NCBI RefSeq assembly: GCF_025766255.1
Contig: NW_026516772.1
Span: 62,001 to 126,000, forward strand
Origin: Zychaea mexicana
Lineage: Eukaryota; Mucoromycota; Mucoromycetes; Mucorales; Lichtheimiaceae
DNA length: 64,000 nucleotides
Direction: 5' to 3'
Below the pieces are notes generated by a model that was not told the origin of the DNA, searched no databases, and saw only the letters and a program-made list of their open reading frames with translations. Shown one piece after another: positions 49,081 to 61,049 of the stretch (position 1 is the stretch's first letter; every line of letters starts with the position of its first letter). Position numbers and translations under genes: made by a program.

Positions 49081-51114
49081 CTTCATTAAATACAGTAGGC
49101 AGCGTTTTGTTTGGCTAGCCGCAACCATATTTTTGAAGTGTAGTATCTTATTTAGCATTAATACATTTTGAATTATTTACTGCTATTCTTTCTATAGTAA
49201 CTTGTTCAATTGAAAAACTGAGCTCTTTTTCTTCCATTGATAGGCAAAACTCAACGTAAGTAATAGAGATGGTTTAAAACTGAAAACGTTCTCTTGGATA
49301 TATATGTACTCAAATAAAAGATCACTATTTGAGAAAAAAGACCTAGTTTATTGATGGCCTCTGTTGAATTACACTTTACAAGAATACACACGGAGAACTT
49401 TTACATACAGCTAAAAGACCAATACATCGTTCGTAAAATGTCTCTTTAGAAAATATCTCTGCATCATACTGTATTACCGCTGACTGAATTCATTTCGGCT
49501 TTGTTTTGTACAATATTGTCATTTGTAAAGCTCAAAACCTCGAAATACATATTAATCTTGTAGCATACACAGCTATCAACATTGGAACATTACACATCGT
49601 CTTTGAGCGTTTTCGACTGACCCGGATAAAATTATGTTCTACGCGTGATATAAAGATATGTCAAACCAAATTTACAGCGTACGCTTGATCCTATGGCATC
49701 ATTATAGGGAGATCAATCCGCTGCCGCTGGGTAGAGATTTATCATTCAGAAACAGACAACCGCTACGCATTATTGTTTCCTTGTTTTTGATCGCCGTTCT
49801 AATCCACAGACATAGAAAAGAGAGCGCCGCCCAGCAGCTGCTTGCCGTCGGTATAAACGGAAAAGCATTTTTAGTAATGATCAGATGATGTAGGTTTGAG
49901 TGAGCAACGCAGCACCTGTAAAATGCCTATTAATGCTATTGATACTACTGCTAGCATACTACGTGGCGCATACACGCTATACCAGAATATGAACAGCAAA
50001 GGAGTCTTTTCCCTGTAACGCCTAGCTGCAAAATTACATAATGGAAAGTACAGCCACAAAGTTATATCCATTGTTAAGCCTTACTTTTTTTTTCTTTGCT
50101 CTATTCTTGTCAATATGATAACCTGAGAGGACCAATTGCAATAACCAATACATGCACATGATGGGCTTTTCAAGCTGACGCTCGTTTTCTGAAGTGTACT
50201 GGGAAATACTGTGGCAAACTTAATCTGAGTACTTGTGAACGGTCGTCATGTCACCATTTGCATTTTGCCATCATCGTGCAGCAGCAGGAGATGTGTATGC
50301 TAAAAGATTAGAAACCTGTCACGCCTGTCCAACCCAGCGCTGTTTCTTTTGTTTACCCAGACAAGAGAACAATAAAAATTAGGAGAGACATGATATCCGG
50401 CTGGCTTGTGATAATGGTGCCATCGCTTCGTAGGAAATCCTCCTTTTCTTTCTCTCTCCTATGGATGGCGTCAATAAGCTAAAGCAATAATCGACAAGAG
50501 GCGCACAACACATGTTCATCGGCATGTTTTCTTCCGGACTATACTACAATAATAAGATTGACCATGTGGACTATTGTGTGACAAAGAAAGAAGCAGCGAG
50601 CGGAAGAAGATGAACAATCTGAATGCCAAGCTTCTTGCGGTTCGTTGTTGGTGTGCCACATTACTACTTACAGAAGTTCTTGTAAAACAAAGAAATTTGT
50701 CCAACCTACCCTATTTGACAACTGGTGTACCTGGACCATCGTACTGACCTTGTTCAGCCACGCCTGTTGTTGTTGTTGTTGTTGTTGTTGTTTTTGAAAG
50801 TGAAATGTAACGAAAGTTTATTCGAAATTGAACAATCATCAAGGAGAGTTGAGATTTTAATATAAAAGAGATTATAGCTGGTACAAGGAAAGAGGGGGAA
50901 GGAGAAAAGGTGTGTGTGTGTGTGATGCCGCTTTGGTATTAAAGTTGGTGGATTGGATGGTGACGAAGAGAAAGAGCCAAGTAGTAGTATAGATAAAGAG
51001 CAGGCACTCGTATGGAGAAGAGGTACCTTCATCTTTTTTTGTTTCTTTTGTTGCTGTTGCCGTTGCTGTAATGGGATGATGGACAATGTATATCGGTCGC
51101 TTCTACTGCTGCTA
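49081..51114. other. Intergenic, possible terminal exon of unknown gene
   Basis: Mostly A+T-rich without genes. At 50709-50765 (-) an acceptor-like CAACAG is followed by a frame ending EQGQYDGPGTPVVK and a stop, which reads like a protein C-terminus. I found no upstream exon, and the piece could belong to an alternative end of the neighbouring CYSTM transcript or to nothing. A CAA/TTG run lies at 50763-50790. Confidence 0.3.
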
Positions 51115-51629
51115 CTAACATAGTGCATCCAACGCACAGCAGACGCACATACCGGCCAAGCTAGTATTACACAAATATCTGAGTCAGAAAAAATCACACA
51201 TATGATAACCAGCACAACCCTATTTTAAGCTATCCCCTTCTCTCTCCTCTGCCTTCACACCCATCACCACCTTTGTCTCTTTCGAAAAAGAAAACACTTA
51301 CCAGGCACAGCAGCAGTCATCGGCACCCGATTGTTGTTGTTGGGGCTGCTGGACAATTACGGTCTGAGGAGGAGGACTATAGGCAATCATCGCTAGTTAG
51401 TGGTGTTGTTACATGATGAGCTTCTCCTCTTTAAAGGGGGTCTCCCTGTGTGTCCTGTCTGTAATATCCTCATCCTCATCCTCTATCATCTTGAAGCAAC
51501 TACTCACGTGGGCTGGTAGTAACCGCCACCGGGTGGAGGAGCGCCATAGCCGCCGCCGTACTGGTCACCACCGGGAGGAGGTGCATAGTATTGACCTTGG
51601 GGTGGAGGAGGGTATTGATAATTGGACAT
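51115..51629 (-). CDS. CYSTM-type cysteine-rich tail-anchored small protein
   Basis: Small stress-linked membrane-associated protein of the CYSTM class. Exons are 51629-51508, 51376-51302 and 51160-51115, giving 80 residues. The N-terminus is Pro/Gly/Tyr/Gln-rich (SNYQYPPPPQGQYYAPPPGG). The C-terminus is the signature cysteine module: DDCCCACLAGMCVCCALDAL and a final Cys. This matches the fungal and plant CYSTM layout, where the C-terminal cysteine-rich hydrophobic segment associates with membranes and family members confer tolerance to stress or metal. The module is seen only when exons 2 and 3 are joined. Metal binding and location are inferred from the family. A run of pyrimidines lies in the leader on the coding strand. 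Confidence 0.85.
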
Positions 51630-52370
51630 GTTGTGAAGCGATGATCGAACGAGAAGGGGGAAAAAAAAAAAGAGAGAAAAAAAGAAAAAAGGGAGACGTA
51701 GAATCCGGAATGGAGGCTTTATACACACACACACAGAGAGGGAGAGAGAGTGAGGGAACACACGCGCCAGCTCTCTTAAAGGGGCGATTACATTGGCTGG
51801 GCCTTCAGAATTCGTGATCCGCAAACTACCCACTGTCGTTTTTGTACTCCTTGAGTACATACATACATGCTAATTGACTGAGCCCCGCTCACGCACCGCC
51901 CTAACCGCCGCTTTGTCATAAAATCGGATTTGGGGCTTTGATTCCCGCGTCGTTCTTGTACGCTTAGCCCGGGGAAACACAAAAGATACACCGTTTTTCA
52001 TGCAAATGCAACCCAAAGCCTCTTTCAAAAAATAAACTTCTTGAGAGAAATTCTTCCCTCGGATCCTTCAATGGGCCGTAAAATAGGTTAAAAAGAGGAA
52101 CGTATTCCAGCCCCCACTCCCCCATGAGTGAGTGGCATTACCCGGAACATTTTGGTTCCGTGAGTCGGAAAAAACTAAAGTAAAAGCGGCTGACCACACT
52201 CTTACGCACGACCGCACTAGATAATATTAAGACACGTCTCTTTTTCTGTGGTGGTGGTGGTGGTGGTCGTCGTCTTACTTCTTTCTCTTGCATTCCATTC
52301 TTTTTTCATTTTCTTCGAAACCTTTGCGCCACCTTTAGAAAAATACACCACTTTATAAAGCAGAACCACA
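51630..52370. other. Divergent intergenic
   Basis: Upstream regions of the CYSTM gene and the small plus-strand gene at 52371. A GTG/GTC-rich microsatellite at 52247-52274 lies in the latter's leader. CCCGG and CGGGG-like sites near 51970 and 52145 could be stress-response elements (inference). Confidence 0.45.
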
Positions 52371-52700
52371 ATGGGCTTCATTGAAAAGCTTCGGGCACAA
52401 TACGAAATGCGCAAAGTCAACAAATATACAAAGCGTCGACTGTCACAATCCCAATTCGCCTCACACGACCGTACATACTACGACAGTGTTTACCGCGACG
52501 GTGTTTATCTCGATCATGGCAGTAGTGACAGCAACCTCCACGTCGACAATAACAACAACAACAACAACAAATCGCGGTGGTCTCTAAGCGACCTCTTGAA
52601 ACGAAGTCAGTCCATAAGCACTGGCCAGAACAAGTCGACGTCGCTGGCTGCTAGTCAGTATAAAACATCAGAGACTTACACTCTGGGTATCACCAGATAA
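52371..52700 (+). CDS. Small uncharacterised fungal protein, 109 aa
   Basis: Single-exon frame with good start context (CACAATGGGC) after a pyrimidine-rich leader. The N-terminus FIEKLRAQYEMRKVNKYTKR is basic and helical, followed by a Tyr/Asp/Val-containing stretch (YYDSVYRDGVYLDH). The pattern of a short basic helix then a VYxDGxYL motif resembles a small, widespread but uncharacterised fungal family as I remember it; I cannot verify this. The middle has a seven-Asn run and the end is Ser/Thr-rich. Gly2 is followed by Phe and position 6 is Lys, so N-myristoylation is unlikely. No function is assigned. Confidence 0.7.
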   Translation: MGFIEKLRAQYEMRKVNKYTKRRLSQSQFASHDRTYYDSVYRDGVYLDHGSSDSNLHVDNNNNNNNKSRWSLSDLLKRSQSISTGQNKSTSLAASQYKTSETYTLGITR

Positions 52701-52998
52701 TGAACAACACGTCCAGTCTTCTTTTTTTTTTTTTTTTTTCGTTGTATATTGAGTGCATATAAATACTTCTCCCTTATTTCTGTAGATAACCAGCCGATCC
52801 CCACTTACCCACACACGCACACACTTTTTCTTTTATTTATCCCCATCTTCCTCTATTCCCTCTTTATTTGTAATTATCATACAATGAGTAAAGAGAAGAC
52901 TAATGTTTGATGTCAGATATGCGGTGTGAGTGTTGTTGTTAACTTTGTGGTTTCTTTTTTCTTGTATTGCACATGCTTGTTGGAGAAATGTATGCTAC

Positions 52999-53003
<5 letters not shown>

Positions 53004-53046
<43 letters not shown>
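53004..53046. repeat. CT microsatellite fused to a CG run
   Basis: About 15 CT units run directly into 6 GC units. Alternating CG of this length is prone to left-handed Z-DNA. It sits between two convergent stop codons. Confidence 0.9.
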
Positions 53047-53159
53047 AATGCTAGACGACAAGAAGGAGAAGAGGAGAAAGGTCCGGGGGGCGAAAGGGAT
53101 GAAGGTATATAGCGAGCCTTCGAGACTCGGGGAATAAGTACGCTTTTTTTCAGTAGTTG

Positions 53160-53713
53160 CTAGACCATGGTCGCCATGGCTTGATGAAGTCGTTGTCGCA
53201 TTTGTTCTGTACCAAAGTTCTCGACCTGAATTGGACAATGATATATAATCAGTCTCTCTGATAACACACGCAACACAATCGTACGTACGACGTCATACTT
53301 ACATTTCGAAGAACAAGAGGGTACAGGTCCCACGTTGGTATCTCGTCGTCCTGGATGTGCTCGTGCTGTTCCTCCTCTTGTTCGGCAGGGAGTCGTGCAA
53401 ACAGGTCGAGCATAGGATGCGGGTGGTACCAGGTACTGCTTGTGCTGCTGGCCTGTTCTCGCTGTATCATGTTCATGGTCGCAAAATTGATCTGCCGGTC
53501 GCATCGTTGACTGCATTTGCGCGGTACGGGTCGTTGCACGTAGCCATTCACAAGACGACGAGAGAGGCTGGGGTATAGATCGTAGCTGGGCGTTGCTGTG
53601 GTACAGTGGTCATAGTATTCGCGAGGCGTCGTCTCAAAGTGGACAAAGTTATTATTGCTGTTGTTACTACTGTTAGTGCTACCACTAGGGCTGTTGCTGT
53701 TGTTTCTTTGCAT
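53160..53713 (-). CDS. Uncharacterised protein, 158 aa
   Basis: Two exons, 53713-53303 and 53225-53160, joined by a GTAAGT donor and a CAG acceptor in frame. The start is Asn/Ser-rich. The rest is compositionally normal, with TPSYDLYPSLSRRLVNGY, INFATMNMIQREQASS and DEIPTWDLYPLVLRNVENFG, then an amphipathic ending MRQRLHQAMATMV. The repeated YDLYPSL/WDLYPLV motif is notable. I do not recognise a family. Coding status is supported by the clean intron, the ATG with A-rich context and balanced composition, not by homology. Confidence 0.55.
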
Positions 53714-54361
53714 TGTGTTTCTGTAGGGTTAATCCGAGCGAGAGAACGGACAAGTAGAAAAGCCAAGGGGACAGCAGCAAAAGAAGAAGAAAGAAAAAAG
53801 AAAGGAAGAAAAGGATGCTCTTTGGAAAAGGAGACCAGGCAACTTATTTTTTTCTCTTGGGATTTGCAAGGCCGGTCTGGTAAACCCGGTGGGCCAGGTG
53901 ATTTTACAATGCGACGCTTTTGCTGTTGTATTTTTAAAACTAGTCTTACAGTACGCATATGCGCATTAACAACTACCTTCGTTTTGCTTCATCATGCGAC
54001 CTGAATCATGTGTTGCCCTAAAGAGCAACATGGATTGTTTGTTTTGTTGTTCTCTCTCTCTCTCTCTCTCTCTCTCCCTTCTATCCCGGTACATACAAAC
54101 CCCCCCCCCCGCCCCCATCATCAGCAGCATCTACAGTAAAGTGTATTGCGCAATTTGTAAACAGTTCGACGCTAGACAATCGGCTTCTTTGCAAAATAAA
54201 CAAGCTTTTATGAACAAGCAAGCGGATTTGGTTCTTCCTGAATAAACGTTTCCAGTACATACCCCTCATGATACGCTGTGTTAAGGTCAAGGTTTTCTTT
54301 TCACTGTATACGAAAGGGTGATAGGCTGGCATCAATAATGAAGCAACGTCGTTGATTCATC
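53714..54361. other. Upstream flank with CT and poly-C tracts
   Basis: Leader and promoter of the 158-aa gene (A/G-rich at 53757-53815), a CT run at 54048-54075 and a run of ten or more C at 54101-54112. No gene is seen. Confidence 0.5.
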
Positions 54362-54965
54362 CGGATATTGAGTGAAGATCGACTCGATTTCGAGATCTAG
54401 TAGACGTCGTGTACATCATTGTTGTATGCAGTAGATTTGGTTTTAGACTTGGCCCTGCTTGGCTCTCCTTCCTGGATTCTCTAACTCTTGCTCCCCCGAA
54501 AAAATCATCCCCTATGCATGCTTTCAAAGATGCTCCTATCAAATAACTCGACATAAGATGATGACCTCATAGGAAACCAAACTTGAAATTAGCAGACATC
54601 CGCATCAATATCTGAGATACCTTGCTTCTATCTAGATAATAGCTTCCAAAGTTCGTCATTTTACCCTGTGCGTTGCCTTGATCATTTTTGCCTTTCACTC
54701 ATCAAAATTGCTACCTTTGTTTGAGAGAAGAGAAAGAAAACCTGCTGGACAGTTGCACACAATATTTTTTTTTCAATGCGGAGTTCGGTCCGATAAGCCG
54801 AGCTTCTCGCTTTCCACAAAGCACTTATAGTCTAGCGTTGTTGTCATGGAAACACTCTGGGTTCTTTAATTCTACTCCTAATTTTTTTTTTTCATCTTCT
54901 CTAAGGCTTTACGCATGCGCTGGAACGAGGCTGGGAATCTGTGGGAACTATCATACAAAGTCGCT
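54362..54965 (-). pseudogene. Decayed partial copy of SPT8
   Basis: Three blocks match the intact SPT8 gene in the same orientation and order. 54362-54455 resembles 57540-57630 (end of exon 8 and the adjoining intron, including TAGATTTTGTTTTAGACTTGG-like sequence). 54560-54622 resembles 57842-57905 (exon 7, AATTAGCAGxCAT). 54775-54965 resembles 58150-58375 (exon 5, GCGGAGTTCGGTCCGATAA and GCTGGAACGAGGC). Intron sequence is retained, so this is a DNA-level duplication rather than a retrocopy. Many substitutions and deletions destroy the frame. Identity was judged by eye. Confidence 0.7.
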
Positions 54966-57264
54966 AACCTTATTTCTACAATGGATATATGTGTTATTGA
55001 AATCCTATTCTAGATACGTTGAAGTTAGGTAATGATGTATACTATGTTGCCATTGAGTAACATGCTTGCACCACTATGACTGCTATTGTAAGCGGCATGT
55101 ATTGAATCTGTACGGACACAGATCATTGCTAGATTCAATCAATGACTTCAATATAAGCAGTAATAGTACAAAATAAAAAAAGGTTCTTTCATCTTAATTC
55201 TTTTTTGATCCGTGCCACTCGACACTCTGTGGTTCACATCAATTGTTACTTCTATACTTTTCTGCAGTTGAGATCTTGTCCTGTTCCTTATTTCAAGCGA
55301 AAGTCTCAAGAGAGCTTACTTTGAATAGCAAAGCACTTGGGTGCCTCTATTGATCACTTCAAAGCAAAGCAATGTGAAAATATACATATGTCTCACAAAT
55401 CAGATGCGTAATTTTCGGCTTAGGGCGTATGGATGGGACGTTGCCATATAATAATACATAAAACAACAAGTGAATCAAATTTTGTAGCAGTGCGTATTGT
55501 ACGATTGTGTTAGTACCCGAATTCAAATAAGCGATAAAGACAGCCTATCAACGTCGAGACGCTTCTAGAATAAGGTAAATTTTCGCTGCACCGGTCCAAG
55601 CTGGATGAAGCGTATGTGGACTCTATGTAGAAGAGGCTTCTATATTTCTGTTTGTCTGTCGCAATGTACACATGTGGAGCTCCAGTATAGTACATAGTCT
55701 TGATCTCGATAGGACGCAGTTGAACGTTGTCATCATTCTCCGTCATGCACACGTACGTTTTCGCACAAAGGAACACGACCGTATCTTTGCCCTTGTCAAC
55801 ACTTTCCACGATATATGATGACGATCAGCTATGACCAGCTAATTTGGATTTGATATGGTCTGATAGCAAGAAAGGACCTTTCTGTTATACTGTGTTTTCG
55901 TGGTCACCTGTCGCGTGGAAAAAAAAAACCTAACGGAGGATTGCCCCTATTTAATCTATCGAATACGACTTACCATCTTGGACAGGAGCTCCTTACTGCC
56001 TGAATAACATGTAATTTCTGGAGAACTACTCTTCGACAATACAATATCGTTGTACGTTTACTATGCACGTTGAATGCAGCTTTATGACAACCGATGCGTC
56101 GCTCAAAACCAATCTATTCTCATTAAAGCATAGTGACGTGTCAGCTAGACTTATAATGCCGTGCCTCGTTCAATAAAGAAGAGTACAGTAACACCGTTGG
56201 ACACTGGTGGTTTGAGCCCATATATGGCCAAGCCCAGCAGCCTATAAAGCTATTTTGCTTCTAATCATCTGACGACGCGAACAATGATGAAGATGTGTTT
56301 CATGATACTCGCCGCCAACTTTGATTGCTGTCAATATGCGCTCCAATACACCAAGAGAAGATTGTTGTTATTGGCAAACGTACACGATCTAGCGAACGGT
56401 TATATGCAAGTTACGCTCAAGTTGACAGATCGCACTTCCAAACTTGCGATACTTTTGGGGATATGTTTCAAAGATTATGCAAAGAATAGAGTATTTTACC
56501 CTGTCATTGAGCAAGATAGAAAACATTATATTAAAGCTAGCTAGTGGCGTAGCTGTTGTATATTTACCCTGATCTCTGACTGTCTTAACGAACAGAGCTC
56601 TATATTTGAATAAAAAGACGTCTTTGGAGAGTATGATATTTTAAGAAACTGTTATTAAATAAAGACTTATTTTCACCGAGTTTTAAAATGTTATCATCGC
56701 TACTTGCTACTCTCATCTGTAATAAAACATACCCATACTAACTCTTTATATTGCATGTTGTCTTGAATGATTTTTAAAGGGGCAGAAACTATATAGAGAA
56801 AAGTTAATCAGCATACAAAACGTATACTTAAACGAGCGTGTATTTTAGAGGTACATTCACCTCTTTTTCATTCCTGACTGTCAGTAATACATATATAACC
56901 AGCTTAATACATACCCCGGTTATTTACGAGATACATACAGTATTAGCATAGTTTTATGGCTGGTGCATGATCATTATATAGTCTTGCGGACTCGTCAAAG
57001 TATGTCAAATTTGATGCAAAGGAAATATATACATGTAGTTTCAATTCTATTTCATTCTTCTTTTCAAGAGAATAGACAAGCTCTCTACTTTATCATGGAG
57101 ATTTACAGGCCGCATACTCGGTGAGCAATGTTTTGTCTTTCATAAATTTTGTCACGTATATACATAAGCGCACTACATTAGTTACTACTGTTTCTTTTGC
57201 TTTGTCATCCGTTTGATGCATTGTGCAACTTGGTGAACAAGACATTTTAAACGCTAGAGACGCG
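54966..57264. other. Gene-poor stretch
   Basis: A+T-rich. Frames at 55510-55809 (-) and 56284-56544 (+) are about 90-100 codons with ordinary composition but no recognised domain, and no splice partner was found. They may be relics. Confidence 0.4.
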
Positions 57265-59687
57265 CTAGACAATGGGCGTGATGTCGTAGAAAAGACAAGC
57301 ATTGGTTGATATGCCATCCCACCCTCGGTTGCCTGACGTAGTAATCATGTAGCGGCAAGTCGGATCGATGTCTAGTCATGTTGTTGTGTCTTTGAGTTTC
57401 ACCCCTCTTCCCCTTCACAGATGGTACGTATTTGCATTGTTGTAAGTTTACCTATATGAGAAATCGTGCCTCCATGATGCCCGGGTAAGATCGTAAATGG
57501 AATCACGTACGAGGATGGTTTTGGCGTCTTGTCAGCCTCAGGATATAGTGTAAAAATCGACTCAATCTCGGTATTCCAAAGACGTACATTATCATTGGAT
57601 GCACTAGAGTAGATTTTGTTTTAGACTTGGCTCTTGGATTCCTTTTTCTTTTCTCCCTTTTTTTGTTTCTTTCCTCTAACGCCCCACCCAACCCCACCCC
57701 ACCCCCCAACCTTCTCATTTTCCTGTATACAAGGTGGGGAGAAATCCCTCCAGCTGGCACACTCATCCGTTTTCTTCACGATCCCACTCCCTCCTTTTTT
57801 TTTTCCATACCAAATGATATGTTTGTTATTTGGCATACTGGCCACATAGGAGACTGGACCTGAATTAGCAGGCATTCGGAACGATCGAATCAGTTTCTGA
57901 GATGCAAAATCCCATTCATCGACTAGCAAGAAAATTAGGTTAAATATATGTATACTGGCTTGTCTCTTCCGCTACATACACTATTTCACTCACCCTGTCC
58001 ATTACGTCGTCCCATGTATATCTTTGAACCATCAGCACTCCAACAAGCCTACATATTGGTGAGCAAAAAAAAAAAAGAAAAAAAGAAAAACGATCAAGAG
58101 CTGTTTTGAGATGCTATCCTTTAAAATTCAAAAAATCTTTACCGACAAGCACCAAGGCGGAGTTCGGTCCGATAATCCCAACTTGGTTGCATCCTTTTCG
58201 GGCTCCCGCCGATCCCAAATGAAGCACTGACCATCAAAACTAGTTGTCATGAAAATATTCGGATTCTTTTGATCCCATTCCTGATCCTCATCCTTGGATG
58301 GGTCAAACACGGGCTGGAACGAGGCCGATGATATCTGGGAACTATGACCCGCATACGTTCTTACAACGGATCCCGTGTTGAGATCCCATTCCTGATATGT
58401 GATGTGATGTGTGGTTGAGTAACATGGTGTGTCGTTCGAGTTATGTTACTGCTGTTTGGCTGTTCTATTTTAGAGAGAGAGAGAGAGCAACTTACAAGCA
58501 CAGACTTGTCCCAAGACCCACTGATCACGCCCGTCTCCCCGGGTGTCACCCGTAACACCGATACTGGGGCTGTGTGGGATCGCAAGACGTGATGACATTT
58601 GCCTTCATCGTGACGCACCGTGACCAAATTGATATTGCCGCTTTCCGTACCCAGAAGCGCCCATAATCCTTCGGAATGAACATCCATACTATACACGGGT
58701 GATAATTTGGGCGGTTGCTGTGGATGGTTTAGGTTTGTTGTGGTTGATGATGATGATGGTGCTGCTGTGGATGCTACGATCGTGCTATTAACACTACTGT
58801 TTGCAATAATAGGATTGCTGTTGTCTGTTGCTGCTGCTGGTGTAGTAGTAGTAGTAGTAGTAGTGGTGGTAGATGATGATGCTTGTTCGTTTGTCACAGT
58901 TGGTTCTGACTTGACAACAACAGGTTGCTCTTCATTCTCAAACCATGAACTTAGTACACCTGCCTAAAAATTCAAAAGGTTCTCCTAATCTTTAGTTATT
59001 GGCAGCTTGAAAACGGCCCATGTTTCGGATTCACCTTGGTTGATAAACAGAGATGCTTACCATCGTCACTGAGTCCACGTGCTGATGCCTCTGTGCCTGT
59101 GTCAGGGCCGTTTTGCCATTCATCGAAGAAAAAAAGTCCCATTTGCGCACATAACCGTCATCGGATCCTGTAAACACCCATCGAAAACATCGTGTAGCTG
59201 CAACACTATAGATAGGAGCTGGATGAATAGCCGCCACCTAATGATCATGGTTTGCATGAAAAGATACGTCAGAAACAACGTGTGCTCCCTCTTTATTCCA
59301 AACTCAAATACTCCTAAAAGCACAGGTTACTTACCAAAGGTACGCAATCGTATGTTTTACAGGTAGCAAAGTTACGATTCAGTGTGTAATCAATCAGACG
59401 TTGTGGTGGTTCGGACGACCGTGGTGCAGGTGCAGGAGAATTCCTTACCGATGTGGCATCTGTATCATTATTATTTATAACAAAGTTAGATTGACAAAGC
59501 ACCACCCCCTTAACAGCAGAATATGGGATCTCAAACACCCATGAGACGCGTAGTGCGCAGGCGCATATTAGTTTGTCAATCGGAACAAATACATACCTTC
59601 AGTGTCCATGCCATCGTCTTCAGGCTGAGTGTTTAGTTGAGGTGTGGATGCTTCATTGAGATCCAGCTCATCTTCGTCCGATGACAT
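57265..59687 (-). CDS. SPT8: SAGA complex subunit Spt8 (WD40)
   Basis: WD40-repeat subunit of the SAGA co-activator that contacts TBP in the nucleus. Nine exons are 59687-59597, 59459-59335, 59237-59061, 58963-58496, 58391-58143, 58048-57994, 57922-57811, 57603-57452 and 57371-57265, giving 511 residues. Family blocks are WVFTGSDDGYVRKWDFFSSM, HSEGLWALLGTESGNINL, VISGSWDKSVLEWDLNTGSV, GSKIYMGRRNGQVDEWDF, PFTILPGHHGGTIS and the diagnostic ending TTSGNRGWDGISTNACLFYD. A Thr/Ser-rich spacer (ten or more Thr from a TAG/CTA repeat) separates the first and second repeats. The short acidic start MSSDEDELDLNEA matches the acidic N-terminus of the family, though yeast Spt8 has a much longer one. A decayed partial copy lies 2.3 kb away. 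Confidence 0.93.
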
Positions 59688-60911
59688 TGTTTGTTTTTGG
59701 AGTGGTCGAGTAAAGTTATAGTGAAGGAGCTGTCAGACTACTGGAGTATATAGTGTTATGTGAAGTTCCGAACCGGACGCCACACAGAAGGGGGGAGCGA
59801 GGGCAGGGAGGGAGTATGTCTGGGGGGTGGAGAGAGCGAGAAAGCGGTCTTTTCTTTTAGTGGGCGTGTATTATCTGGGGGTTGGATAGAGGGGGAGAAA
59901 GGGGGTTTTTTTGGTAAAGGGAGAGAGAGAGAGAGAGGGAGGAAGAGGGGTTGACTCGCCTGTGACTGACATGGACGTATAGGAAAAAGGGCTGTTTCAT
60001 CATGTTGGGGATATAATAGCACAATAGGCACTCTTTACATGGCTCCAATGAAATGGGTGCTTCGCGGTAGTACACAAAAGAAGTGTTTCGCCAAAACAGT
60101 TGTAGCACACTTGGCCGTGCTCATCCATCGGGTATGAAACAGTTTGTCACTCGGCGCCAGTGCTGACGGTCATCTCAATCGCATTTGATATATTGTTGTA
60201 TGTGTATTATTACACCACATGTAATTTGTAACAAGAAAGTACAAATATGAAACGATCAAGGGGCATGAGCACGCACACACATACAAAGATGTGCGAAGGA
60301 CAGACATGCCCAGTTCGTCAGACTTTGGCTGCTAGGTTGGGAGTAGCAGAGAGTGGCAGAAAGAGTATTGTGGTATAGCAGGGAGTCACAGTCATCGGCT
60401 GCTTCATTCATAGATGGAAGAAACACTTTCTTTTTTCCCTTTGGAACGGACCTATTCACTCATCACACACCCCTCATTTTGCAATCTTTACTTTGCCTCT
60501 GTTTTTGCGTGGCCGCCCTCGACTCACCACCACCCACCGCACTCCCGCGATATCAGGAGGTGGGGTGGGGGAGACAGGCCAAACAGCCTACGATCACATA
60601 AATACATATATATGTAAAAAGGAGGCATTTGGGGGTGCGTGTGTGCCTGAATGAATAGCACATAGGCACACAGTTGGCGTGGTTCTACTTGGTAGTAGTG
60701 GTGCCTGGTAGCGTGTGCTGCTGCTGCTGCTGCCGCTGCGTGTGGACGGGGGACTCACGATAGAATGGAATGCCAAAATTTTCATGTAGACGCATGCAAA
60801 GCATGATGTCTCTTTTTTTTTTTTCTTTTTACAAACACAACTGATACACGCTCTGCTTCTCTTTTTTCCTCTTCTTTTCTTTCTCCTCTCTCCTCTCTTC
60901 CCCCCTTTTCC

Positions 60912-60959
<48 letters not shown>

Positions 60960-61049
60960 ATTCTTTGCTTACCTTTCAACCTTTGGTTATTACCTTCTTC
61001 TCCCCCCCCTCTCTCTTCAGATAGAAACGAAGAGAGCGAGAGGACGACA
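59688..61049. other. Divergent intergenic with CT-rich leader
   Basis: SPT8 upstream region, a purine-rich tract at 59785-59950, and the leader of the 579-aa gene. The leader includes a long C/T tract with about 17 CT units at 60921-60957. Pyrimidine-rich leaders are usual near fungal transcription starts. No further gene is supported. Confidence 0.5.
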
